Of a stretch of 64,000 bases of DNA, positions 22,325 to 31,900 are shown one piece after another. Both the position numbers and the translations under genes were made by a program. The first letter of the stretch is position 1, and every line of letters begins with the position of its first letter. The DNA lies in assembly GCA_018105865.1 (NCBI GenBank), contig CM030832.1:20400019-20464018 (forward strand). Direction: 5' to 3'. The stretch is from Metaphire vulgaris (lineage: Eukaryota; Annelida; Clitellata; Crassiclitellata; Megascolecidae). The notes under the pieces were generated by a model that was not told where the DNA came from, searched no databases, and saw only the letters and a list, made by a program, of their open reading frames with translations.

Positions 22325-22678
22325 GTATGGTATGGTATCGTCCATCCTCATTGCTGAGGGTCGGAGGCTATGCAGGCTGATGACAAGGTTCTCCACGTGA
22401 CTCTGTCTTTTGCAGTTCTGATGCAATTGATAATTGGTTGTTTTGTCCATTCCACAATATCATCCGTCCATCGTCTACGAGGCCGTCCTCTCTTCCTCTT
22501 GCCATTAATTCTGCCATGCAGTATCGTTGTACATAAATTGTCTGCTCGCACTATGTGACCAAAGTATTTCAGTTTCCTAAATTTGATAACTGAGTATAGA
22601 CGCCTATTTTCCCCAAGTTCTTCTATGATTGAGGCATTTGTTCTATGTTCTTTCCAGCTGATGGACATCATTCTTCTG
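22325..22678 (-). pseudogene. RTE-like LINE C-terminal fragment
   Basis: The minus-strand frame from 22671 reads RTNASIIEELGENRRLYSVI, LKYFGHIVRADNL, GRINGKRKRGRPRRRWTDDI and NCIRTAKDRVTWRTL, the C-terminal segment typical of RTE-like LINEs. A short GGTAT repeat lies at its left edge (22319-22338). It splits the duplicated LTR-like block, so it inserted after that sequence was in place or between its copies. Confidence 0.75.
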
Positions 22679-23595
22679 CCGTAGCTAGCTTGTGAAATTA
22701 CAACGATAAGTCCGTTTATAAATATATATTATTTTAATCAACATACAAGGAACAATCACGCAACAAATAAGTCCGTCTTATATTTCTATATACAAGGAAC
22801 AATCACGCAACAAATAAGTCCGTCTTATATTTCTATATATTATATTATATTTCGAAGCGAAGCGATGAAGCGCGTTCGCTTCGGTAAAGTTCAGCCGGAG
22901 CTGATCGTCCATTTGGACGGGGGTTCTTCGAACTGGTTTACACGGTGAGCTCTCGTCCTTTTATAGAAAATAAAAAAGAGGCTGACGAAGGTGAAACACC
23001 CTAGCCAATAGAAATCGTCCTATCGACTACATTCGTTTCTACAGCCAATCAACAACGGCGTACTAATCGAAATTAGATCACTGACCTTTCCCATTCGCTT
23101 AATGTTAAATATTTTACGAGTTCTTACAAGCGAATTACCGGTAAATAACAACCGCTTATCAAACTAATACCTTCGGATGCACCAGAATAAATGCTACACT
23201 CGAACATAAGAACGACTTCTGTAGCGCCTATAACCATTAAGTTATGTGCGAAAAAAGATTCTCCTATCTCGCAAAGTCTTTTTTCAATCTCGCAAAGTCT
23301 TTTTTCAATCAATAAAATTTATTTTCTCAACATTTCAAGAATAGACAGCTTAACTATAGTATAAGCCATGAATAACTGCATACTTGAACAGAAATATGGT
23401 GAATAATTATTAAAAAATAAAATTTGTACAAATGACAACAATCTAATAATCTCGTAATAATATTAATTAATAAAAATATAAAATAGATCTAGGTCTTATA
23501 GAAAAAATATTATATATGTTTATATAGTCAACGCTATAATTCACAGACATCAAGAGTGTATAAATCAGTCGTTGAGAAAAAGGGTTGGCCTAAGG
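22679..23595. repeat. LTR-like block continuation with tandem 46-bp repeat; no gene
   Basis: 22679-22790 repeats 21877-21985. A 46-bp unit (ATACAAGGAACAATCACGCA onward) is present twice in tandem at about 22745-22840. From 22850 the text resembles the GAAGCGCGTTCGCTTCG motif of 22240-22300. The remainder to 23595 is AT-rich without a recognisable frame. Confidence 0.4.
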
Positions 23596-23650
23596 CAGAG
23601 ATGGGCAAACTTTTTCACTAACGGGCCGCATGAAACCATGAGCATGAGTA
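23596..23650 (+). mobile_element. hAT terminal sequence (CAGAGATGGGCAAAC)
   Basis: CAGAGATGGGCAAAC followed by CGGGCCGCATGA resembles the end of the hAT family whose other type of end (CAGGGGTGGGCAAAC, complement) lies at 28932-29004. The two ends face each other, but their flanking 8-mers (GCCTAAGG and GATTTGTA) do not match. They are therefore probably two separate truncated insertions. Confidence 0.45.
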
Positions 23651-23810
23651 CATTCCATCTACATTAAGCGGACCGCACAAACAAAAAGCAAAAATTTTTA
23701 TAATTCAGATGCTTATATACAGCATAATTTGTATTAATTAATTTATTTATTTATTAATTTACGAATAAACAATTTATTCATTCTAATCTAGTCAAATTAA
23801 GTAAATCTAG

Positions 23811-24248
23811 TGTTGTGGCAGTTATGCATTCATCAGCGTTAGCGATGCCATCTTATTAATGAGATGAATGCAACTGTGCACTGTTATTCACTAGTTCGTT
23901 GTAGTCAGGAATATATTTGTCTCGACATATCAAGCATGCGGCTTTATTGTTAACACTATGGACGAAATACTTCCTTGTCCAATCTTCGTTAAACGTTCGA
24001 CACTCGTCTTCGAATTATGGCGTCTTCCTAACGCCTATAACTATAATCAACTCAGATGTATTATAACTTCAATTATTATAACTTCATATATTAATGTTCG
24101 TATCCAGGACGCAACGGAGTGAGAGTCTTCGACTGCGTGAGAGCGACTGACGATGAAACTAACTACTCTATAGCATGTATATAATCTAAGACTATAGCAG
24201 CTACGCTATTGGTTGAGGCGTGGCTTGCAAGTGTCCAATCACGCCACA
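23811..24248 (-). repeat. Ty3/gypsy 3' LTR (minus orientation)
   Basis: On the minus strand a purine tract GGGAAGAGA is followed at 24248 by TGTGGCGTGATTGGAC, the usual polypurine-tract/LTR start. A part of the same LTR (24112-24246) recurs at 28434-28566 and stops at the same base, which supports the boundary. The other boundary is inferred from TGTTG at 23811. On the minus strand it holds a TTATATACATGC promoter-like motif. Confidence 0.6.
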
Positions 24249-24354
24249 TCTCTTCCCATTAATTAGGCTCATTATCTAATTAAGAAAAATAATATTTTAT
24301 AGCAGTTCTGTTAAAACTTTATCAGTCATCTAAAACAGAAATTTAAAATGTTAA

Positions 24355-25128
24355 CTATTTATATCTAGATGGCTTTCTGACTGTACGGCCAGATCTAGTC
24401 TTATATGGTTCAGCTCCTCTAGTAGTCATTTGTTGTTCCCTAAGTGGCGCTGGGATTGCCTCAGTTGTATCAGATGATGGTTCGTTCGCAGCGCTGGTGG
24501 AGTGTTGATCTTCATGCACCAGTGATTTGTACGGTGGTTTCGAACGGCTGTCTTCTTCCTTTTGCATTGATGATTGTCCTTGTCCTTCACTTTCCTCCTG
24601 GAAAATGACAGGGGGTTCCAAAAAGAACCTGACATGCCGGGAGCTTCTTCGCTTGATTGAGCCGTCGTCCAGCCGAAGTTGATACGATCGATGTGGAAGG
24701 ACGTCTGTAATTTCCGCTTTCTTCCAGTGGTCGTCGGTCGGTCGTACCTTTACGCGACAAGTGTCTCCCTTCTGTAGCTTCCGTCGGTTGTGCGCATTTT
24801 TATCGTAGTAAGCGGCTTGCTTCAGTTTTGATCTTTCTAATGCCTGTTGGACTTTGGCAGCAGAAGGAGTATCCAGTAGTTTACTGCTGATAGGCAATTT
24901 TGTGCGCGTTCGACGCCCAAACATAATTTGCGCGGGGCTTAGACCCAATCTCTCGGAAGGACAATTTCTCCACTCCATTAAGGAAATGTAGGGGTCTAAA
25001 TTTTCCTCTAAAGCTTTCTTCATCAGCTTCTTAGCCATTTTAACTGCTGACTCTGCTTTGCCATTTCCCTGGCTATGCATTGGTGAACTTAAGACAAGTT
25101 GTGGTCGATATTTGCATCTGCTCCTGGG
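24355..25128 (-). pseudogene. Ty3/gypsy integrase C-terminal part, truncated
   Basis: The minus frame starts within the integrase core: SQGNGKAESAVKMAKKLMKK with the catalytic glutamate in KAES, then WRNCPSERLGLSPAQIMFGR (the GxSPAxxxFGR box) and YYDKNAHNRRKLQKGDTCRV. It continues with RSYQLRLDDGSIKRRSSRHV, a basic C-terminal DNA-binding module, and ends with a proline/serine-rich tail (TRSGRTVRKPSRYK). Upstream only LVLSSPMH is left, because a LINE fragment begins at about 25129. No protease, reverse transcriptase or gag is found nearby. The 3' LTR follows at 24248. Confidence 0.85.
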
Positions 25129-25445
25129 AGGGTATGGGCATTCTTGACACTATTCTTGAATCTTTGTTTAACCATGATGTTTGGAACTCCCTTCCTCTTG
25201 ATATTCGGATGGCCTCTTCTCTAGATATTTTTAGGTGTCACCTTAAAACTGATTTATTTCCTCCTTAAGTCTTGGTATAGTCCTGACTGATTTTTGGTTT
25301 TTGATCTGGACCGAACCGACCCGCCTCAGCTACAGTCTGCTCTGCCGATGAGCACTGCGGTTTGTGGTATGAGGCGTCCCCGATGAACACCTATGTGTTT
25401 GAAACGGACGATAAAATTAAATTATTAATAATAATAATTAATGTA
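25129..25445 (+). pseudogene. L2/CR1-like LINE 3' end
   Basis: A frame ending at 25268 reads FNHDVWNSLPLDIRMASSLD and CHLKTDLFPP, the C-terminus of an L2/CR1-like ORF. A short 3' UTR and an AATAATAAT tail at about 25425-25438 follow. It interrupts the gypsy integrase upstream region. Confidence 0.65.
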
Positions 25446-25452
25446 GTCCAGT

Positions 25453-25970
25453 TGATATATTTCTTTATTATTATTATTATTATACAACGACAAGATTATC
25501 GTGACATAATGTCTAACGACTGCAAGGGCACGTAACAATAACAATATTAAACAGTAATGAATTGTACAGAGAGGTGGTCACACTACATCATAGCATCTAA
25601 TAAATAGCTCGGTTTTGAGGCGCTTCTTGAATGTCTCCAGCGTTGTTGATGACCTCACGTGAGGCGGAAGTCCATTCCAGACGAGAGCAGCAGCGACCGG
25701 AAAAGCACGGCCACCGATCGTTGAACGCCGTACTCGAGGCACGAGAACGTCAGTCGTAGACGCCGAGCGCAGGTGGCATCGAGTTTTGACATCCGACACG
25801 CGGCCGAAAGCGTTTGCCAGGTATGACGGCGCCAATCCATGGAGACATTTAAATGCCAACGTAGCAAGTTTGAAATCTATCCTCTCCGGAAAACGAAGCC
25901 AGTGTAGATCGCGTAGAAGAGGGGTCACGTGATCGTATTTCCGAGCTGCAAAAATCTTTCTCTTATTTAT
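25453..25970 (-). mobile_element. LINE A 5'-truncated copy, minus strand
   Basis: The minus frame 25928-25578 reads VTPLLRDLHWLRFPERIDFK, LAPSYLANAFGRVSDVKTRC and FPVAAALVWNGLPPHVRSS, nearly identical to 20031-20383. The tail appears as (TTA)n at 25466-25481. A long target duplication (TTAATAATAATAATTAATGT through TAGTCCAGT) flanks it at about 25425-25452 and 25971-25999. Confidence 0.9.
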
Positions 25971-26099
25971 TTAATAATAATAATAATTAATGTAGTCCAG
26001 TCTTATTATTCTTTCTTTCTCTCCAGGCATCGTCCACATATATCTCCTCCTCATGTGATGTTTTCTAGACATTTTAGAATTTTATATTTAGTATATCTA

Positions 26100-26720
26100 G
26101 TATAATATCTAATAATAATAATACAAATAACTGGATGGCTTGGATGAAAGGATTAACCAGATATAAGAGTAACATACTGGAAGAGATAGCAAATGAGATT
26201 GAAGATGCTTTCAAAAGAAAAAAATAATAAAAACAATAAAATAAATGAATAAAATAAATAAAAGATAATAAAAACGAGAGGGCGCTGAACCAGCAGCCCG
26301 TGGGTGATTTTGCACCTGCAAACTATCGCGTCGTTTTCGAGTCTTCGCGGTCTTGGAGACCGAGAAGACTCGGGGGAGGTACAATCAGTGGAGGTACAGT
26401 GGAGATACAATCACAAGGATAATAAACATTGAACCAGTTAAGAATAGAAATGGAGAAATATTAAACTAGAAGAAAAAGATCATGACCAGATGTAAGTAAC
26501 ATTTTGATGAGCTTCTAAGTGAGGAGACCCTAACAACACAGAAGAAACATTTAATTAAATCAATCAATCAGAGGATAGATGTAAATTAGAGGATGAGTTA
26601 TGGGAAGAAGACGATATCACAATTTAAGATATAGAAAGGGCAGCGAAACATATGAGAAAAAACAATTCCCCAGGACTTGGCAATATCACAGCCGAAATGC
26701 TCCAAAACATTGGTGTGTGT
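26100..26720 (+). pseudogene. RTE-like LINE, N-terminal reverse-transcriptase fragment
   Basis: Near 26625-26710 the frame reads DIERAAKHMRKNNSPGLGNI and TAEMLQNIG, the NxKAPGxDxIxAEML block that opens the reverse transcriptase of RTE-like LINEs. Earlier, NWMAWMKGLTRYKSNILEEI-like sequence is readable with stops. An unrelated 150-bp stretch (26263-26410) interrupts it. The fragment ends where the MULE begins at 26721. Confidence 0.6.
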
Positions 26721-28430
26721 AGGGTCATTCCATGTCAACCTAACCAGTATTTAGACAATTGCTCACCACACCATCTGAGATCTTCAAGAAATTTGCAGGG
26801 CTTGTAGTACAGCTCAATTTATGTAAGTCTTGAAATTTTCAGCTTCTTTTGTCGAAAACTCTCAGAGATATGATATTTTGAAGATACAAGGGTAGTCGCG
26901 AGTCGACGCGACGTATTACGTTTTACGATTTTTGAAGTTTAGTATCTTGAGAACCACAGCAGATATCAGGCTGAAATTTGCAGTGTGCATACACTTTTTT
27001 CAGCTGAGTTGAATGGTGTATTAATCTCTGTCAGAAGAAAGAAGCAGAGGTCATACCCAAGTCCAAAGACTGCTGCAGATATCGTAATTCCCGAAATCCT
27101 GACTAGTTCTACACGTGGAGATAACTTCATTTTGTGGGATTCAAGACTTAACTACAAAAACAGAATTTTGATGTTCGGCACAGTAGAAAACATTAATTGT
27201 TTACATCAACGTGACCATTGGTTTGTATACAGCACATTCAAGGTAGCCCATCTTTGAAGTTGTTACCATTCATGCCCTTATTGATGATAGAGCTATGCCA
27301 TTGATCTACTGTCTGGTGTTGGATAAAAGAGAATTGACTTACAAAAGAGTGTTTTCAAAGATGCAGGAACTTCGCGTGGACCTTAATGCAGTTAGCATCA
27401 TGTGCGATTTTGAAAAGGCTATACACAATGCCATTTTGTGTGTGTTCTTCTGCGCACGTATTATTGGGCATTTCTTCCACCTTGGACAATGTGTATGGAG
27501 GAAAGTGCAGGACTTGGGGCTGGCGCAGCTTTATACCCAGAATGAGGACGTCAGGGTGAAAGCAGAAATGTTGTTGGCTTTGAGTTTCATGCCAGTTGAT
27601 GATGTCATCTCCACTTTCGAAGAGTTAGTTGATTGCATTCCTGAAGAACTGATACCACTAGCTGACTTATTGGGAGGACACCTACATAGAGAGGCGAAGA
27701 AGGCAACACAGAGGTGCTCCTCTGTTTGCTGTGTCCACATGGAATGTGCATGAACGAGTTCATGAACACCTCCCGCGGACGAATAACTCGGTCGAAGCAT
27801 GGCACCGTGCCTTTCAACAGACTTCGATTGCAACCATCTGTCAGTTTTCAATTATATTGAACATTTCCGTACTGAAAATTTCAAAATGGAAATTGAGCGC
27901 TATTTGGCTGGAGTGCATCACCCGGAAGCTTCCAAGAAGAAATATGTTAAGCTGGACAATAGAATAAGAGCTATAGTCAATAGTTTTGCAAACGTTGTTA
28001 GGCTGTTGTTTGTTTGGTCGATTGCACTTAATTTGGACATTTAAGTTTTTCGTAAATGCTATGTAATTAGGCCTAAGTCTCATTTTTAGCAACTATAGGT
28101 ATATGTTTTTAACAATTATTAGTTTTAATACTTTTTTAGTACATTCATGGTTGTTTTACTGCTCCTTCACTTTTGTTTTTAATAATTAGTTTTAATACTT
28201 TTTTAGAACATTCATGGTTATTTTACTGCTTTTTTGCTTAAAACACAAATATTACTTGAATCGATAGCTTATCTAGTAATGGATGATTAACCGCAGTGCA
28301 CTGCGCTACACTAAAGTTGTGAGTGAATTCCCTGATTCTTTCTCAAAATACTTCTAAAAACTTGTAAACATTGAAATTGTCCTATTAAGCCTTAGAAATA
28401 ATGGCCTGCCCTTCTACCTTTGTTAATCCC
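26721..28430 (+). mobile_element. Mutator-like (MULE) transposon, left end AGGGTCATTCCATGTCAACC
   Basis: The left boundary is put at AGGGTCATTCCATGTCAACC, where the RTE-like fragment stops and a non-coding leader begins. The gene follows. The right end is not clear, since no complement of the left terminus is visible before the gypsy LTR fragment at 28434. The element is probably truncated there. Confidence 0.6.
26985..28044 (+). pseudogene. MULE transposase, frameshifted
   Basis: Three frames make up a MULE domain. 26985-27257: IVIPEILTSSTRGDNFILWD, ILMFGTVENINCL and HWFVYSTFKVAHL, where the usual ADGTFK catalytic aspartate motif reads VYSTFK. 27275-27720: VTIHALIDDRAMPLIYCLVL, SIMCDFEKAIHNAI (second aspartate), GHFFHLGQCVWRK (the C/H box) and MLLALSFMPVDDV. 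27731-28040: STWNVHERVHEHLPRTNNSV, EAWHRAF (glutamate) and KKYVKLDNRIRAIV. Joins near 27258 and 27720 require frameshifts. In active relatives this protein cuts and pastes DNA with long inverted repeats. No N-terminal FLYWCH finger was found. Confidence 0.85.
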
Positions 28431-28433
28431 TCA

Positions 28434-28566
28434 ACGGAGTGAGAGTCTTCAACTGTGTGAGAGCGACTGACGATGAAACTAACTACTCTATAGCATGTAT
28501 ATAATCTAAGACTATAGCAGCTACGCTATTGGTTGAGGCGTGGCTTGCAAGTGTCCAATCACGCCA
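28434..28566 (-). repeat. gypsy LTR fragment (second copy)
   Basis: 133 bp nearly identical to 24112-24246, ending at the LTR boundary (ACGCCA). It may be the remains of a solo LTR or the 5' LTR of the same element, whose interior was then replaced by the LINE and MULE insertions. Orientation is the same as the 24-kb LTR. Confidence 0.7.
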
Positions 28567-28569
28567 AAC

Positions 28570-29004
28570 GACCTTTCTTTTTTTAGTCTCGCTAAAAATT
28601 ACTTTTTTATTACAATAAAAGTTTAGAATCACGTTAGATTTACAAAATAAAGCGTTTTTTCAACCGGATGTGACGTAGCATATAGCTTTGAAACTGGTTT
28701 TGTCCAAATTCATTTATAGAGTGATTTAGCGCAATAGCTCATCATAAGCATTTTAGTATAATTTATTTTATCTATACTAGCAGAATACCATTATGATATT
28801 AACTATTTTCCTATTTGCTGCTCAAATATCGAATTTTTAATAACCATTTCTATGATTTTCATATAAGATGACATGTTTTTCAAACATTCTCTAAAATAAT
28901 TCAAGTCATCTCTCACTTTCTGCATATTTCTAAATGGTCTGGCGAACCACATGGAACCCGCCCGCGGGCCGCATGCGGCCCGCCGGCGGGTTTGCCCACC
29001 CCTG
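28570..29004. mobile_element. hAT-like fragment ending in CAGGGGTGGGCAAAC (complement)
   Basis: 28932-29004 carries GGTTTGCCCACCCCTG preceded by a GC-rich palindrome (CCCGCGGGCCGCATGCGG). Read inward from the right this is CAGGGGTGGGCAAACCCGCC, a widespread hAT-type terminus. Upstream is AT-rich, and no transposase is visible. Confidence 0.55.
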
Positions 29005-29459
29005 GATTTGTATCTTGTAAAATTGGCCAACCTCAAAGTTTATAATTACATGACATATAAAAGATGGAAATTAGGAGTTATTTAGGTGTCAAGTAGGAAG
29101 TGATTTAGTTAATTGGATGAAAGTAAACACAAAAAGTACATATATTCATATTGATTGTATAAAAATGTAGTTAGTACATATAGTGTATATTCAAAGTATT
29201 TAGTGATCACAATTGAGAATTTGTAAACGTAAATGTTAAACGGAAAGACGGAGACTTCCGACAAAACGGCTTCTAACTCCTTCAATAATCGACGCAAAAT
29301 TCCAGATTTACGACACGAATGCAGTAAAACAAATCAGGAATCCGTTTATACGCCTGAAATTCACCAAAAAGAAACTTAAATACCAAAACGGGAAAGTTTG
29401 AATTGGCAATAGTGAGATTAAATATATAGCGTATATTCTGGTAGCTACAGCGCGCTGAA

Positions 29460-30245
29460 CGCGGTAGATTTAAGTATTCGACAATAACAAATGATTTTTG
29501 TTTTTAGAGTGTTTATTTTCATGCCATATTCTTTTGATGTTGTATTTAGTTTTTCCATTATTCTTTTTGTAGTTCTCTTTTACTCCCTGTTAGCATCGCT
29601 TGATCGTCTGCAAAACGTATGGCTTGCATCAGTTTCCCCAATGTTTATTTCCGCTCTTTCTTCCACTAATGCCTCTCTTATTAGTTCCTCAATGTAGATG
29701 CTGAATAGCAGCGGTGATAGTGGACAGCCTTGACGTGATCTCATTCCGATTTCTCCGGTCTCTGAGTTATCATTCCCAATCCGTATTTGTATTGTTTGTT
29801 CCATGTATAAATTCACAATCAGTCTTCTGTCCTTCCAATCAATTTCTAGTTTTTTTCAATGCTTTAAATAATTTAGGTCATAGCACTCGGTCGAATGCCT
29901 TTTCATAATCAACAAAACATGCATACACATCTTTTCCACATTCAGTGTTTCTTTCACCTATGACCCTCATCACACCGATGGCATCTCTCGTGCCTCTTCC
30001 TCTCCACAATCCAAATTGATCCTCTCCCAGATGGTTTAAAGTCTCTACTTTTGCTTCAATTCGCTCTTTCATCACTTTTAACACGATCTTTGATGAATGC
30101 AAATGAGGCTTATTGTTCGGAAGTCTTGACAATTTTTTGCATTTGCTTTCTTTTATATAGTTATCATTATAGATTCTTTGAAGTCTTTGGCCATTCGCCA
30201 TTCTTATAAACTTCTTGGCATATCTCTACTAATTCAAATAAACAC
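29460..30245 (-). pseudogene. RTE-like LINE reverse transcriptase (minus strand)
   Basis: Minus frames: 30201-29878 (MANGQRLQRIYNDNYIKESK, then KIVLKVMKERIEAKVETLNH, GEDQFGLWRGRGTRDAIGVM, FVDYEKAFDRVL, the first catalytic block) and 29816-29580 (TIQIRIGNDNSETGEIGMRS, RQGCPLSPLLFSIYIEELIR). The expected YADD box reads through DASHTFCRRSSD in this frame but gives a DADDQAML-like reading in the next. At least two frameshifts are present. It converges with the plus-strand piece at 30246. Confidence 0.8.
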
Positions 30246-30960
30246 TCTGGAAACAAAAATCAAGGTAATAACAAAGAGCAAAAAATCCACCTAGATTCGC
30301 CATAACGGTTGATGGAACAGAACTAGAACTGGTTACACAATTCTGCTACCTTGGGAGCCTAATAACAAAAGCTTCCCGATGCCAGGAGAAGATAAAGAGA
30401 AAATAGCAATGGGAAAACAAGGCTCTTTGGACAGAAGAGAACTGGTAAGAGGAGGGCTAAATAGAGAACTAAGGAAGAGACTGATAAAAACGTATATATG
30501 GAGTGTCAATTTATATGCCTCAGAAACCTGGTTCTCCAGAAGAAGAACATACAAAACATGGAAGCATTCGAAATGTGGATATGTAAAAGAATGGAAAACA
30601 TCAAGCGGACGGACAAGAAAACAAACGATGCAGTACTACAGATGGTGAAAGAACAAATATCGATAATCAGCACCATCAAAAAAGACAGGGGAACTGGATT
30701 GGACACGTGCGATGAAGCTAATCATTACTCAGAACAGTCATTGAGAGAAGAACATCAGGAAGAAAGACAAAAGGAAAACCAAAGAGGATGCTATTGGACA
30801 CTGGAAGATGAAATCAGATACACAGCGTCACAAGACGATGCAGAAATCAACATCAACAAGGCGCAGAGAGGAATGGAAACAATAGAGCCCTGAACCTGCC
30901 CCAGGACAGAGAACATGATAATGAATGCTAAGCATAATCAAAAATTCTCCACAGGAAAAA
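30246..30960 (+). pseudogene. RTE-like LINE C-terminal part
   Basis: Plus-strand frames read KEKIAMGKQGSLDRRELVRG, LRKRLIKTYIWSVNLYASET and MEAFEMWICKRMENIKRTDK, then KKDRGTGLDTCDEANHYSEQ. The matching segment in better relatives is the connection domain and WIGHVLR block. Frame changes occur near 30498-30640. It is closely related to the pieces at 43.0 and 45.9 kb. Confidence 0.8.
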
Positions 30961-31081
30961 TTACGTAATCGCTGCGAAGGTGTCGAGAGAAACTGCTAAA
31001 TGCCAGGCGGTCATACTCCTACCCTGTATTGTACTGAGGGTTAGGGCAGTGACGCACACTAGACGCTAGAGTATTTGACAT

Positions 31082-31434
31082 GCGGCTAGCCGCAGGCGTC
31101 TTTTTTCTGCAAAAAGCAGAAGGTTATGCATAGGGTTTAGGGTTAGGGGGTTAGGGTTATGGTTAAGGTTAGGGTTAAATAACCCTAACCTTAACCCTGA
31201 CCCTAACCCTAACCCTAACTCTAACCCATAAAGTTGTCTTTGCTTTAGAAATATTCACATTAAGAGCGTCACGCGGTTCATAAATATTCATATATTTGTC
31301 AGGCGGCTAGCCGCAGGCGTCTTTTTTTCTGCAAAAAAGCAGAAGGTTATGCATAGGGTTTAGGGTTATGGGGTTAGGGTTTATGGTTTATGGTTATGCT
31401 TCTGCTTTTTTGCAGAAAAAAAGACGCTAGCCGC
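31082..31434. repeat. hairpin MITE-like repeat with telomere-like (CCCTAA)n core
   Basis: The block GCGGCTAGCCGCAGGCGTC, T tract, CTGCAAAAAGCAGAAGG occurs at 31082-31125 and again at 31303-31350. An inverted copy closes the array at 31398-31434. Between them are TTAGGG/CCCTAA-type repeats in both orientations (31135-31225, 31356-31397). The 31306-31434 part is a near-perfect long inverted repeat. Confidence 0.8.
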
Positions 31435-31900
31435 AGGAACACATCAGTGTATCACGTGGCCCTCCGTGTGTATCACGTGACCAATATTTAAAAAATAATC
31501 GACTGTTACAGTTTCGCTTAGTTACCTCAATTTTTGCCCCATAATTGTTTAACAGAGGAAAGCTGATTGCAATTTGTAACGACTCAGTAACGAAACATTT
31601 ACTAGGCCTAATTATGGAGCGCATACTTTCATAAAGTTTCCTCGACTTTACTACATTTGTTACTAATTGCACAAATTAAGTTATGAAACAAATATCCCCT
31701 AAAACAAATGTTAAAATATTTTGCGGTGCAACCGAAAGAAGGACCAAAGACTGTTTGGGGCTGTCCAGCGTCCATTAATTACGTCAACAATTTAGAGGCG
31801 GGAGTAAAAAAGTTTGACAGTTGTTGACAGAGGGAAGTATTTAACTTTTTACAAATATTAAATCAACAAATAGGAAATTCATGACATTTGTAATTGAACT
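31435..31900. other. no gene recognised; contains a GGGGCTGTCC-type MITE end
   Basis: At 31759-31850 the sequence GGGGCTGTCC followed by ATTACGTCAACAATTTAGAG and TTGACAGTTGTTGACAGAGG resembles the left end at 47731. Only one end is visible. The rest is unassigned. Confidence 0.5.

Noticed and set aside
23596..29004. A single 5.4-kb hAT element bounded by two facing GGGCAAAC ends
   Set aside because: The ends resemble each other, but the flanking 8-mers (GCCTAAGG and GATTTGTA) do not match and no hAT transposase lies between. Two independent truncated insertions fit better.
31135..31225. True chromosome end or interstitial telomere
   Set aside because: The repeats are short, degenerate, in both orientations and framed by hairpin blocks with other TEs on both sides.
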